Shown here: positions 7,734 through 15,906 of the stretch, piece after piece
Position numbering within the stretch: position 1 is the stretch's first letter
Layout of the letters: the number at the start of each line of letters is the position of its first letter
Assembly: GCF_052117125.1 (NCBI RefSeq)
Contig: NZ_JBQKJT010000004.1
Coordinates: 1-64,000 of the forward strand
DNA from: Avoscillospira_A sp052117125
GTDB lineage: Bacteria; Bacillota; Clostridia; Oscillospirales; Oscillospiraceae
Length of the DNA: 64,000 nt
Reading direction: 5' to 3'
Program-made: the position numbers and the translations under genes
The notes under the pieces: model-generated
The model's database searches: none
What the model saw: only the letters and a program-made list of their open reading frames with translations
What the model was told of the DNA's origin: nothing

Positions 7734-8974
7734 GGGGATTCACCGTCCTTCTTCAACCGGGGAACCGGGATTGGCTGCCACCGGCAGTAGTTTGCAAGTT
7801 CGTCCCGGCGCTCAAGGGGCAGATTCATAAAATCGACGATACGCTCGCCTGGGAACCAGGCGTGGCAGTAGGCGGGAAGAACTCCTTCCGGCACGATGCC
7901 GATGGGCTCCTCTCCGGTCAGGCGGGCCTTCAATTCCTCAGCATTGCGGATACATACGGGAATGTCTGCCCGATGGAGTGCGAGGAAGAAGTGGATGGCC
8001 TCCACCGTCCGGGTCTCCGCAAGACCGGCCACCGCCAGATAGTAACCATGCTCATCCCGGCACACGATGCAGTCGATGTGGGTGCTGTTGCCGCCCCGGC
8101 ATACCTCCCAGGGGTGGCCGATGCGTGGCCGCTCTTTCAGCCAGCGATCAAAGGCATCGGGGGAATTCCCGTCCAATTTGGACAGGCCCTCGTCCCGCCC
8201 ATCCGCGTGGAGAAGGTACTGCTCCTTGTCCGGTTTCTCCGTTCCGGCATATCCCATGGCCCGGTAGCCCAGAGCGCAGGCATGATAGAAGTCGTTTGCG
8301 GTCATGGACGGGAGTCTTCTGTTTGCTTCCAGGGGATAGCCTGCCGCCGAGGCAAGAAACTCATCCACCTCCTGCCGGGAGATATTCTGGAAGAACTTCT
8401 CTTTCCATTCGGGAAAGACCTTCCACAGATCCCGGCGCAGGACGGTTCCCGTCCGATGCCAGACGGGCAGATTCCGCTCCACCAGCTTCGGATAGCTGCC
8501 ATCCTCCACCGCCTGCACGGCGTCCCGCACGGCTTCCTCCAGCCAGGAGGTAAATGGGGAGATGTCATGGGGGAAAGATCTCTCTTTGCGGCAGTCCACC
8601 TCCAGCACATGGTTATGGCTCAGGAATACCGCCCGGTATCCGATCTTCTGATCTTCACCGGCGGAAAAGTGGAACCACTCCACCTCCTCCGGGAACTCGG
8701 AACGCCACCAGGCTTCAAATTCCTCGTAGCTCTCCACCTGCCCATCCTCCCGTAGATCCTCAAAACTGCCGAAGTCCTCGATGGTTCCCCGCTCGGCACG
8801 AAGCCAAAGCTCCCAGCTGTTGTGCTCCGGGTCAGGTTCCAGCCGGTAGAGCAGCCGGAAGATCCGGTCGATGGCCCCATAGGATGCCTCGTCGTAGGAG
8901 AAAGAGCAGTCGATGTTTCGGTATCCCACCCGGCCCAGCCAGCTGATATAGTGCTTAATCTCCGGTGCCTTCAT
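7730..8974 (-). CDS. Unknown 414-aa protein
   Basis: The ATG at 8974 follows AAGGAGGTGAACGCC, an ideal ribosome site; the 24 residues read further upstream are not used. The product is acidic and Trp/Tyr/Phe-rich, with no signal peptide or membrane segment. The last third has Cys/His residues (IDCIVCRDEHGYYLAVAG near 330) that could be a structural core rather than a metal site. No family is recognised. It is placed between two phosphoesterase genes in one operon. Confidence 0.6.
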   Translation of the reverse strand: MKAPEIKHYISWLGRVGYRNIDCSFSYDEASYGAIDRIFRLLYRLEPDPEHNSWELWLRAERGTIEDFGSFEDLREDGQVESYEEFEAWWRSEFPEEVEWFHFSAGEDQKIGYRAVFLSHNHVLEVDCRKERSFPHDISPFTSWLEEAVRDAVQAVEDGSYPKLVERNLPVWHRTGTVLRRDLWKVFPEWKEKFFQNISRQEVDEFLASAAGYPLEANRRLPSMTANDFYHACALGYRAMGYAGTEKPDKEQYLLHADGRDEGLSKLDGNSPDAFDRWLKERPRIGHPWEVCRGGNSTHIDCIVCRDEHGYYLAVAGLAETRTVEAIHFFLALHRADIPVCIRNAEELKARLTGEEPIGIVPEGVLPAYCHAWFPGERIVDFMNLPLERRDELANYCRWQPIPVPRLKKDGESP

Positions 8975-9317
8975 GGCGTTCACCTCCTTGTGCTTGTTGC
9001 GTTTCCTCGTCCGCTCTCTCCTCAAATTGGGTTCGGAAGAGAGCAATGTGTTCTCTCACAAGAGTAGGATGTTTGTCATAGACATGGCGGCAAAGGGCCT
9101 TGTACAGAGCAAGGAATCTCTGGTCATCCCCGAAGTCCATAAGGCCGTCCATGATCCGCTCGATCTCCTGCTCCCCGGTGATCCTGTCCTTCACCACCTG
9201 TTCCACCAATTGACTGTATTGCTGGTATGCGGTATCCATCAGGCGGGAGAGCCTCTGGACGGTTTCACGGATTGCGGCAAAGCAAGCCTCCCGTTCCGTT
9301 TTTTCTTCCTCTGTCAT
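8955..9317 (-). CDS. Helical protein of unknown function
   Basis: 120 residues, nearly all predicted helix, acidic, with heptad-like spacing of Leu/Ile/Tyr over the middle. This suggests an oligomerising or adaptor protein. The start overlaps the upstream phosphoesterase stop (ATGA), and the last codons overlap the next gene. Confidence 0.6.
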   Translation of the reverse strand: MTEEEKTEREACFAAIRETVQRLSRLMDTAYQQYSQLVEQVVKDRITGEQEIERIMDGLMDFGDDQRFLALYKALCRHVYDKHPTLVREHIALFRTQFEERADEETQQAQGGERHEGTGD

Positions 9318-10033
9318 CGTATGCTATCTCCCGACAGGAGCTGCGGCGCCGCCTCCACACTGTGGAAGAGGAAGTGCATCCGGTCGATGCGCTTGTTGAT
9401 ATGCCAGTGGCCGCAGAACCAGTGATTGTATTGCAGCTTCCTCTCGATCTCCTCCAGCCACTCCTCGGTAGAGGCATCCACGGTGCTCTGGTCGATCATG
9501 GGGAGGAATGCTTCCCGCGGCTCATACCGATAGGGGCAGGTGTGGGAGAGAACGGTATCCACCTGCCAGCCGCAGGCATCCAGCGTCCGGATGACCTTCT
9601 CCTTGATCTCCTGAGAAGGCTGCTCGTCCGGCCACCAGCCATATCCTCTGTCCAGCCGGTAAAACTTGTCCACGCTGTAAGCCCCGCCGATTACCAGATG
9701 GCAAAGACCCTCCAGATGAAATATCTCCCCATCAGCAGCGAACAGCAGGCGGGGGTAGGTCTCCTCCACCCAGACCGTTCCGCCGTTCCATTCCTTGGTC
9801 TGGTAGGATGGCAGGGTAGATGGGCGAACCTCATGATTGCCGTGGATGCACAGGAGCGTGGGTTTCACCTGTGTCAAAAGCTGCTTCATCTCGGCATCCC
9901 GCCCGTTCAGGAAATAATTGGCCCCCACATCCCCCAGAAGGACGAGGGTGTCCTGCTCGGTCAGCTTGTGCCGGTCACAGAACTGTACGATCTCACGAGG
10001 GTTCCCGTGGATATCGCCCGTGTAGTAGATCAT
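9314..10033 (-). CDS. Metallophosphoesterase, first gene of the operon
   Basis: A 239-aa calcineurin-like phosphoesterase. Motifs in order: DIHGN (7-11), GDVG (34-37), GNHE (65-68), SHTCPY (about 165) and GHWH (about 207), so all metal ligands are present. The family hydrolyses phosphate esters with Mn/Fe-type metal pairs. This subtype resembles small phage and accessory-region phosphoesterases, for which substrates include dinucleotides and nucleic-acid ends; none can be chosen here. It is unlike the second phosphoesterase in the same operon (intact GNHE, longer insert). Confidence 0.87.
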   Translation of the reverse strand: MIYYTGDIHGNPREIVQFCDRHKLTEQDTLVLLGDVGANYFLNGRDAEMKQLLTQVKPTLLCIHGNHEVRPSTLPSYQTKEWNGGTVWVEETYPRLLFAADGEIFHLEGLCHLVIGGAYSVDKFYRLDRGYGWWPDEQPSQEIKEKVIRTLDACGWQVDTVLSHTCPYRYEPREAFLPMIDQSTVDASTEEWLEEIERKLQYNHWFCGHWHINKRIDRMHFLFHSVEAAPQLLSGDSIR

Positions 10034-10057
10034 GGACTATCCCACCTTTCGCCCTCC

Positions 10058-10066
10058 ATTATACCA
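10058..10066 (-). promoter_or_regulatory. Extended -10 promoter of the phosphoesterase operon
   Basis: On the minus strand TGGTATAAT lies about 25 bp before the first start codon. A good -35 box is not seen, which fits an extended -10 type. Confidence 0.5.
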
Positions 10067-10142
10067 ACTTTGGAGGCCCATATCCTGGACTTTTCGAAAA
10101 CATATTCACTTTCCCAAAAACATATACACTTTTACAGGCAAA

Positions 10143-10181
10143 AATCGACCGGCAGTCAAAGCACATGACTTCCGGTCGATT
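10143..10181 (-). terminator. Intrinsic terminator of the HTH gene 10188-10571
   Basis: A 10-bp perfect outer stem (10143-10152 with 10172-10181) and a 5-bp inner stem, followed on the minus strand by TTTTTG, start right after the stop codon. Confidence 0.75.
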
Positions 10182-10187
10182 GTTTTC

Positions 10188-10571
10188 TCAGAGCAGGAAT
10201 GTAAAATCGGAAGCATCCGAATCGATGCACTTCTCCCGGTGTTCTCGCAGAGCTGTCTTTAAGGCTTTCATCATGTCCAGCAGAATGAGAGCCTCACAGA
10301 TGGTGCAATCTGAGAGGAGCAAGGTGATCTCCTCACTGGCGCACCGTTCCGTGTCGGTGATCTGCTCCATCAACAACCTTTCCGGCGATACGCCGAGGGC
10401 ATTGGCGATGAGAACAAAGGTGTCCAGGCTCATACTTTTGAGGCCGCTCTCTATGTAACTGATGTAAGAGGGGGTTTTGTCCACCGCCTCGGCGAGCATT
10501 GCCTGGGAGAGATGGTTGCGGCGACGGGCTTCGCGGATGTGTTTGCCAATGGCTTTGTAGTCAAGACTCAT
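10188..10571 (-). CDS. XRE-family HTH regulator (127 aa)
   Basis: A Cro/CI-type helix-turn-helix fills residues 8-65 (IGKHIREARRRNHLSQAMLA, then SYISYIESG). It is followed by a 60-residue helical tail that may dimerise or sense a signal. It is divergent from a second XRE gene at 10715 and shares the 143-bp control region with it. It probably represses itself and the neighbour, and may also act on the operon to its left. Confidence 0.85.
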   Translation of the reverse strand: MSLDYKAIGKHIREARRRNHLSQAMLAEAVDKTPSYISYIESGLKSMSLDTFVLIANALGVSPERLLMEQITDTERCASEEITLLLSDCTICEALILLDMMKALKTALREHREKCIDSDASDFTFLL

Positions 10572-10614
10572 AATAAGACCTCCAAAAAAATTGTAGCCTT
10601 ATTATAGTGTCTGG

Positions 10615-10663
10615 CTTATATCATCGCCTTTGCCTTATATCAATTTCACCCCAAGTTGATATA
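10615..10663. promoter_or_regulatory. Operator half-sites between divergent HTH genes
   Basis: CTTATATCA occurs at 10615-10623 and 10634-10642, and its inverted core TGATATA at 10657-10663. Their position between two divergent repressor-type genes suggests binding sites for one or both. Confidence 0.5.
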
Positions 10664-10714
10664 CTCTTAGAAATAGATTAACTGGAGAATATATTTCAAA
10701 AAGGGGGGGAGCCG

Positions 10715-11074
10715 ATGGAGGAACATGGTTTGAACGAGCGTCAGCTGATTGGCTCCCGCATTCGGGAGGCGCGAGTCGGCCGGCGGATGAGCCAGGCAGA
10801 TCTTGCAGCCAAGGCCAATATCTCCCTGCCTCATGTCAGCGCTATTGAAACGGGAAAGACCAATATGAAACTGGAGTCCTTCATCCGGATCATCGAGGCG
10901 CTTCAGGTGTCAGCGGACTCCCTGCTTCGGCCCGATGTGCCGGAGGTGCGGAGCCTCTACCAAAGTGAGTTTGACGAGCTGTTGGCCGATTGCTCCCCCA
11001 AGGAACTGGATTCCATCCTGAAAATCGTCCGGGAAGTGAAATCCACCATGACCAGAAGAGAAGACAACGATTAA
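10715..11074 (+). CDS. XRE-family HTH regulator (119 aa)
   Basis: The ATG at 10715 follows AAGGGGGGG. The HTH covers residues 10-65 (RIREARVGRRMSQADLAAKA, then LPHVSAIETGKTN) and the tail is acidic and helical. The layout mirrors the divergent regulator at 10188, so the pair may be a two-repressor switch. Confidence 0.85.
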   Translation: MEEHGLNERQLIGSRIREARVGRRMSQADLAAKANISLPHVSAIETGKTNMKLESFIRIIEALQVSADSLLRPDVPEVRSLYQSEFDELLADCSPKELDSILKIVREVKSTMTRREDND

Positions 11075-11113
11075 AGCGGCGAGCCGAGGAGTGTTCCAAA
11101 GGCCCGCCGCTTT
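11073..11113 (+). terminator. Terminator shared by convergent HTH genes
   Basis: AAAGCGGCG (11073-11081) pairs with CGCCGCTTT (11105-11113), followed by TCTTAT. It overlaps the stop of the rightward gene and directly precedes the stop of the leftward gene. Confidence 0.65.
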
Positions 11114-11115
11114 TC

Positions 11116-11409
11116 TTATGCAGTTGGTTTTTTGGGGACGAACTCCACTTTGAGACGCATCCCCAGGCCATCCGCCAGTCTTTTCAGGGTGCGGAGAGAC
11201 GGATTGCCGGTTCCGTTTTCGAAACGGCTGATGTCTGCCTGGGCGATACCAGTCACTTCCGCCAGCTGCTTTTGCGTCAGCGACTGTTCATCGCGCCCTT
11301 CCAGAATCGCTCTCATGATCTGACGCTCCGGTTCGAGGGCATCCCACTCGGCTTTGAATGCGGGATCTCGGAGCTGTTCATTCAGAGTTTCACGAAAATT
11401 CTTGCCCAT
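11116..11409 (-). CDS. HigA-like HTH protein without a toxin gene
   Basis: 97 aa. The N-terminal helix (FRETLNEQLRDPAFKAEWD) and the central XRE HTH with the AQADISRFENG recognition helix are typical of HigA-type antitoxins, which bind a HigB RNase and repress their operon. A HigB gene normally lies directly upstream. Here the upstream gene (11463-11774) does not look like HigB, so this is either an orphan antitoxin or a plain regulator. The ATG follows AAGGAGG. Confidence 0.8.
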   Translation of the reverse strand: MGKNFRETLNEQLRDPAFKAEWDALEPERQIMRAILEGRDEQSLTQKQLAEVTGIAQADISRFENGTGNPSLRTLKRLADGLGMRLKVEFVPKKPTA

Positions 11410-11462
11410 AGGTCAATCCTCCTTCCTCTGCTGGTAGTCCGCTCGATAATGTCTGTCTAATG

Positions 11463-11774
11463 TTATAACCCATACTTGTCGACTAAAACATCCCAGCGCT
11501 TCTTCGTTTCTGCATCAGAAAGAGATGTGAAAAGGCTAATTATTTTTCCGTCCTCACTATCAAATGTAATCTCATTGTATAATATGTAATCCCAAACTAA
11601 TCGTCCAGTTTTGTCCCCGAAACGAGCAGGTACGCTATCGTGGATAAATCCATGTTGCTTAGATAGTTTTTCTGCAATTGTGAAGATAAGAGGGAGAGCC
11701 GCAGTTGCCACTTTAATCGTTGAAATGAGATCTTCTTCGCCCTCAATTCGCTTTTTTTCAATGCTATTGTCCAT
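11463..11774 (-). CDS. Unknown 103-aa protein upstream of the HigA-like gene
   Basis: I place the start at ATG 11774, with GGAAGGA about 12 nt upstream; earlier in-frame codons lack a ribosome site. The product is acidic and helical with one mildly hydrophobic segment (ATAALPLIFTIAEKL). The region is AT-richer than its neighbours. It could take the place of a toxin beside the HigA-like protein, but no toxin fold is recognised. Confidence 0.5.
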   Translation of the reverse strand: MDNSIEKKRIEGEEDLISTIKVATAALPLIFTIAEKLSKQHGFIHDSVPARFGDKTGRLVWDYILYNEITFDSEDGKIISLFTSLSDAETKKRWDVLVDKYGL

Positions 11775-11917
11775 GCCGATAACCATTCCTTCCACTTCGA
11801 ATAGTCTATTAGAATGCAATTTTAAGCTGGTTAAGTACCGTCTGTCGTTTCGTAGTATTTTGCCGAGAAGTTTTCCATACCCACCGCCTTCTCTCTATGT
11901 TCATTATATGTGTTATA

Positions 11918-12100
11918 TCACATAATGTCAATGCACATTTCGTTTTCAGGAGTAGCACGGATGGCAGTACATCCTGGATAGGATAAAGCCGAGTGGCAAA
12001 ATACTGCGATCTCACTATCTTCATCGTACATATATGGTGCAGAAGACTCAATGGGGCTCGTCTTGGGGTAGAAATGGGTTTGCAGCTCGCCGGAAGTCAT
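11918..12100 (-). CDS. Possible small protein or remnant
   Basis: A 60-codon frame with protein-like composition (many Ser/Pro/Tyr/Glu/Cys), but no ribosome site before its ATG and no recognised relatives. It may be a fragment of an older gene. Apart from this, 11775-12127 holds nothing I can support. Confidence 0.25.
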   Translation of the reverse strand: MTSGELQTHFYPKTSPIESSAPYMYDEDSEIAVFCHSALSYPGCTAIRATPENEMCIDIM

Positions 12101-12127
12101 TGTAATCTGAATCTTTTTTTCTCGTTC

Positions 12128-12163
12128 ATCGACCAGGAGTCAAGTTGTTGACCTCTGGTCGAT
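12128..12163 (+). terminator. Terminator-like hairpin ahead of the recombinase operon
   Basis: ATCGACCAG pairs with CTGGTCGAT around an inner GTCAA/TTGAC stem, followed by TTTATTTAT. It lies 60 bp before the operon and would shield it from upstream transcription. Confidence 0.65.
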
Positions 12164-12223
12164 TTTATTTATAGTCTGTGGCCGCTATAATAGCCCGTAA
12201 GAACATTCGCAGGGGGAGCACAT

Positions 12224-12829
12224 ATGGAAGAGCTGGCAATAAAGGGCGAAGCAATGGAGCAGGAGATCATGCCGTCCTTTGATTTTCTGCTGGAAGGAGA
12301 GGCGGAAAAGAATGCGCTTTTGGCAGAGCATCGTGCCTGGTTAAAAGGCATTCGGCGGGAGCGCCCGCTTCCGAAAAACCATCACCGGGTGGCGGTATAC
12401 ATTCGCTACTTCAACCAAACCCGCTATGAGGATTATCTCTCCGCCCACAAAAAGCAGTTTTTGGACACGCTGGCTCTTTGTCCGAACTGGGAATTTGTCG
12501 GTTTCTATGTGGATGAGGGAAGCACCGCACCGAACATGGAAAACGCTCCAGAATGGGCGAGACTCCTGCAAGATTGCTATGAGGGCAAGGTAGATCTGGT
12601 GATCACCCAGAAGGCAAGCAATATTTCCAAGAAACTATCGGAGCTCTCTTTCTGTGCCCGGCTTCTTGCGGCGTTGCCAAAGCCGGTGGGCATTTACTTT
12701 GTTTCGGAGGATATCTACACAATGGCTTCCTACTACCGGGAGGATCTCCATGATCCGTATTTTCTGCCCGGTCCTGATTGGACGATCCTCCCCGATCACC
12801 AGCCTGGGAGGGAAATGCTGCATGATTGA
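12224..12829 (+). CDS. Catalytically dead serine-recombinase domain protein
   Basis: Residues 54-165 align by eye with the resolvase catalytic domain of the next gene along its whole length (VAVYIR, NWEFVGFYVDEG, GKVDLVITQKAS, KPVGIYFVSEDIYT). The active-site serine of the YxRVS motif is replaced (RYFN, Phe 63), and the Arg-rich SVSRFARN motif reads KASNISKK. No recombinase or zinc-ribbon domain follows; the protein ends at 201 aa. It cannot cut DNA and may be a regulatory partner subunit. It overlaps the active recombinase gene by 8 bp, so the two are made together. Confidence 0.8.
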   Translation: MEELAIKGEAMEQEIMPSFDFLLEGEAEKNALLAEHRAWLKGIRRERPLPKNHHRVAVYIRYFNQTRYEDYLSAHKKQFLDTLALCPNWEFVGFYVDEGSTAPNMENAPEWARLLQDCYEGKVDLVITQKASNISKKLSELSFCARLLAALPKPVGIYFVSEDIYTMASYYREDLHDPYFLPGPDWTILPDHQPGREMLHD

Positions 12830-14702
12830 CAAGGCCACCCGCAATCGGCTTGCAGAACGAAAGGAACGGGTCCGCCGCCGGATCAACACAAAGGTTGACC
12901 CGGAGAACTACGAATTCATCCCTGCCAAGAAGCCTATCGACTACTACGACAACGATATTCCGCAACGAGTCGCCGTGTATGCCCGTGTTTCCACGGACAA
13001 TGTCCAGCAGACATCCTCCTATGAGCTGCAGAAGAAATACTATGAGGATTTCGTCCTGCATCACCCCAATTGGACGCTGGTTAAAATCTATGCCGATGAG
13101 GGCATTAGTGGGACTTCCCTCGTCCATCGGGACGAGTTTAATGCCATGATGACTGACTGCCGCAGCGGTAAAATCGACATGATCATCACCAAAAGCGTGT
13201 CCCGTTTTGCCCGGAATGTGGTGGACTGCATCAGCATGGTCCGGATGCTGGCGGAACTGCCCAGCCCGGTGGGCGTGTTTTTCGAGAGCGAATGTATCTT
13301 TTCCCTTAAGGATGATTCCCAGATGGCGCTTTCCTTTCAGGCCACCATGGCGCAGGAGGAGTCCCATATCCGCAGCCGGAGCATGGAAACCTCCCTGCGG
13401 ATGCGGCTGGACGGCGGCTTGCCTTTGACGCCCAAGCTGCTGGGCTATTCTCACGACGGGGATGGAAACCTGGTGGTCAACCCGGAGGAAGCGCCTACGG
13501 TGAAGCTCATCTTCTACATGTATCTGTACGGCTACTCCACCAGCGACATCGCGGCGGCGCTTACCGAGCTGGGCCGTAAGACCTACCTGGGAAATATCAA
13601 ATGGACCTCCAATTCCATTGTTCAGGTTCTTCGCAATGAGCGTCATTGCGGGGATGTGCTGACCCGAAAGACCTTCACCCCGAACTACCTGAACCACAAG
13701 TCCAGGAAGAATCGGGGCGACCGCCCCCAGAGCCTTTACCGGAATCACCACGAGGGCATTGTTTCCAGAGATGATTTCATTGCCGTTCAGCACCTTCTGA
13801 ACAACTCCAAGTATGGACATCGCTCTATCCTCCCGGAGCTGCGGGTGATTGACAGCGGCCTGCTCAAAGGCTTTGTAACCATCAACCCTCGCTGGGCCGG
13901 GTTCAAACCTGCGGATTACTTTCAGGCTTCCGCCAGTATCCATCCTCCCGATGAGCAGGCGGAAGAAAGAGCGCCTCTTTCCAGTGTCACTCTGGCTCCT
14001 GGGGATTTTGACATGAGGGGTTTTGAGATTACCCGCAGCGAGTTCTTTGATAATTACCACCGTCCTTATGTTCAGTTTCAGGATAAGAGGATCAAATTCA
14101 GCACAGCTTGTGTTCGTACATTTGGGAAAGACAACCATGTGGAACTACTGGTCAACCCAGTGGAGATGAAGTTTGCTGTCCGCACGGCGGAAAAAGGCAA
14201 CCGCAATGCCGTCCTGTTCTCCAAACTGGTGGATGGGAAATACCAGCCCAGAGAGATTGCGGGTGCGGCCTATATGGAAACGCTGTTTCAGCTGTTCGGC
14301 TGGAGCCCGGATTTAAAGTATCGGATTGCCGGGCGGCTCTTTCAAAGCCAAAGTGAATCAGCGTATATTTTCGATCTCAATGACGCAGAGGCGTTTATCA
14401 AATCTTATCTGCTCTCCGGTCAGCAAGGCGAGCAGGATTCCCATGATTCTGTGCAGCCGCTCTCCATCTCTGGCAAGCGGGTGCGCGCCGTACCGGAGGA
14501 GTGGATTCATTCTTTTGGAACGCAGTATTATCTCCACCAGCAATCTTTCCAGCAGGTTCATGACCAGAGCGAGGAGGATTGGAAGATTCGCATAGAGGGG
14601 CAGCTTTACGAAACCGGTCAAAAACTCCATGTGACCGGTTTTGAGGAACTGAGAGACTATATCCGCCAGGAATTCAACCGGCGCGGAAAGGAGGAACCAT
14701 AA
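12822..14702 (+). CDS. Large serine recombinase with extra C-terminal domain
   Basis: 626 aa from ATG 12822, with GGGAGG upstream. Residues 49-190 are the catalytic domain, with nucleophile Ser 57 in YARVST and the SVSRFARN motif. The recombinase DNA-binding domain follows (about 200-330). The zinc-ribbon and coiled-coil usual in large serine integrases are not seen. Instead a domain of about 200 residues (about 400-600) follows, which recurs in the next two gene products. Such enzymes integrate or excise mobile DNA without homology; the target is unknown. It is part of a six-gene operon with two ParB-like proteins. Confidence 0.87.
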   Translation: MIDKATRNRLAERKERVRRRINTKVDPENYEFIPAKKPIDYYDNDIPQRVAVYARVSTDNVQQTSSYELQKKYYEDFVLHHPNWTLVKIYADEGISGTSLVHRDEFNAMMTDCRSGKIDMIITKSVSRFARNVVDCISMVRMLAELPSPVGVFFESECIFSLKDDSQMALSFQATMAQEESHIRSRSMETSLRMRLDGGLPLTPKLLGYSHDGDGNLVVNPEEAPTVKLIFYMYLYGYSTSDIAAALTELGRKTYLGNIKWTSNSIVQVLRNERHCGDVLTRKTFTPNYLNHKSRKNRGDRPQSLYRNHHEGIVSRDDFIAVQHLLNNSKYGHRSILPELRVIDSGLLKGFVTINPRWAGFKPADYFQASASIHPPDEQAEERAPLSSVTLAPGDFDMRGFEITRSEFFDNYHRPYVQFQDKRIKFSTACVRTFGKDNHVELLVNPVEMKFAVRTAEKGNRNAVLFSKLVDGKYQPREIAGAAYMETLFQLFGWSPDLKYRIAGRLFQSQSESAYIFDLNDAEAFIKSYLLSGQQGEQDSHDSVQPLSISGKRVRAVPEEWIHSFGTQYYLHQQSFQQVHDQSEEDWKIRIEGQLYETGQKLHVTGFEELRDYIRQEFNRRGKEEP

Positions 14703-15488
14703 TTGAGCGAGGAGAGAGGCGAAAAACCCGGTGGTGTGATTGCCGGGATGCTCCGTTCTCTGGAAGGGGAGCAGACGGCCGGGATTGCTCCTGTCATGCC
14801 GGAGATGGAAGTGGACGTTCATCAGGCAGGTCATGAAGGCGATGATGTTCTGGAGACGGAGCGGGAATTCAATTACGAGGGCTACCAGGTGGTACGCCGG
14901 GAATTCTTTGCCCATATCAATGAGCCATCCGTGACCTTTAACAACTATAAATTCTATGTAAATGCTGCCTGCCTGAATCGATTCCCGAAGGTAGATTATG
15001 TGCAGGTGCTGGTCAATCAGGAAAGCAAAATATTGGCGATCCGCCCCTGTCAGGCAGAAGACCGGGATGCCTGCGCCTGGTGTACCAATGGCTCTGGCAG
15101 ACGAAAGCCGAAGCAAATCACCTGCAAGATCTTCTTTGCCAAGGTGTTTTCTCTGATGGGATGGAATCTGGACTATCGATACAAGCTCCTCGGACGGGTG
15201 ATCCACGCCAAGGATGAATGGCTTATCGCATTTGACCTGACTGCCACCGAAGTATACCAGCGGGTTCTGAAGGATGGCGAGAAGCCCAGAGCCTCCCGGA
15301 CGCCGGTGTTCCCGGAAGGTTGGAAAACACAATTTGGCCTGCCGTTCCGGGAACATCAGAAATCCATGCAGGTTGATATTTTTGAAGGATATGCGGTGTA
15401 TGGGCTTCGGGATCGTGCCTCTACGCCAGAAACGCCTATTGCGGAGGCTCCCATACCGGACGGAAGCGAAGAACAGAATCCATCATAG
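14703..15488 (+). CDS. Recombinase-accessory domain protein (261 aa)
   Basis: A TTG start directly follows the recombinase stop and is preceded by AAAGGAGG. Residues 60-200 share order and key positions with the C-terminal domain of the recombinase: REFF, a NAAC.NRF block, VLVN, a basic segment, and KxFFAKVFSLMGWNLDYRYKL. A Cys-rich insert (CAWC) is present. It may bind the recombinase or DNA as a directionality or targeting factor; this is inferred only from shared sequence and gene order. Confidence 0.65.
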   Translation: MSEERGEKPGGVIAGMLRSLEGEQTAGIAPVMPEMEVDVHQAGHEGDDVLETEREFNYEGYQVVRREFFAHINEPSVTFNNYKFYVNAACLNRFPKVDYVQVLVNQESKILAIRPCQAEDRDACAWCTNGSGRRKPKQITCKIFFAKVFSLMGWNLDYRYKLLGRVIHAKDEWLIAFDLTATEVYQRVLKDGEKPRASRTPVFPEGWKTQFGLPFREHQKSMQVDIFEGYAVYGLRDRASTPETPIAEAPIPDGSEEQNPS

Positions 15489-15498
15489 GAGGCAGAAT

Positions 15499-15906
15499 AT
15501 GAGTCGAGAAAATCAACCGCAAGCCTCGCTGACCCTTGATCCATTTCGCAATCGAATCCGCATCCACAAGAAAACCATACGCCGCCTGGGCAGTCCTGCC
15601 TATGTGCAGTTTTTAGTGAATCCGGAAGAACTTTATATCGCCGTTCTTGGCTCGGACAAGCCTATGATTGGGGGAACGGCAAATAAGGTTCGATTGTCCA
15701 GTGTCAGCTTTCACACCAACCAATCCGTAGAGTTTTATAGTTCTACCTTGCTGAGCAATCTGTCGGAGATTGTCGGTGGCTTCGATCTGCGGTTCAATTA
15801 TCATTTGACAGGAGAGATCGATTCGGTGAACCGGGTCGCCTATTTTTCCCTCCAAACCGTGAAACCGCAGGAGCGCAGGAGGCAATATGGAAGAGAAGGG
15901 GTTTAG
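15499..15906 (+). CDS. Recombinase-accessory domain protein (135 aa)
   Basis: The ATG at 15499 follows TAGGAGG. It is the shortest of three proteins with the shared domain: DPFRNRIRIHKKTIRRLG, then VQFLVNPEELYIAVL, then GFDLRFNYHLTGEI. It overlaps the downstream ParB-like gene by 20 bp. It is probably a stand-alone version of the recombinase C-terminal domain. Confidence 0.65.
   Translation: MSRENQPQASLTLDPFRNRIRIHKKTIRRLGSPAYVQFLVNPEELYIAVLGSDKPMIGGTANKVRLSSVSFHTNQSVEFYSSTLLSNLSEIVGGFDLRFNYHLTGEIDSVNRVAYFSLQTVKPQERRRQYGREGV

Noticed and set aside
12603..14138. 511-codon leftward frame
   Set aside because: Lies opposite the large serine recombinase, whose motifs are intact; a shadow frame.
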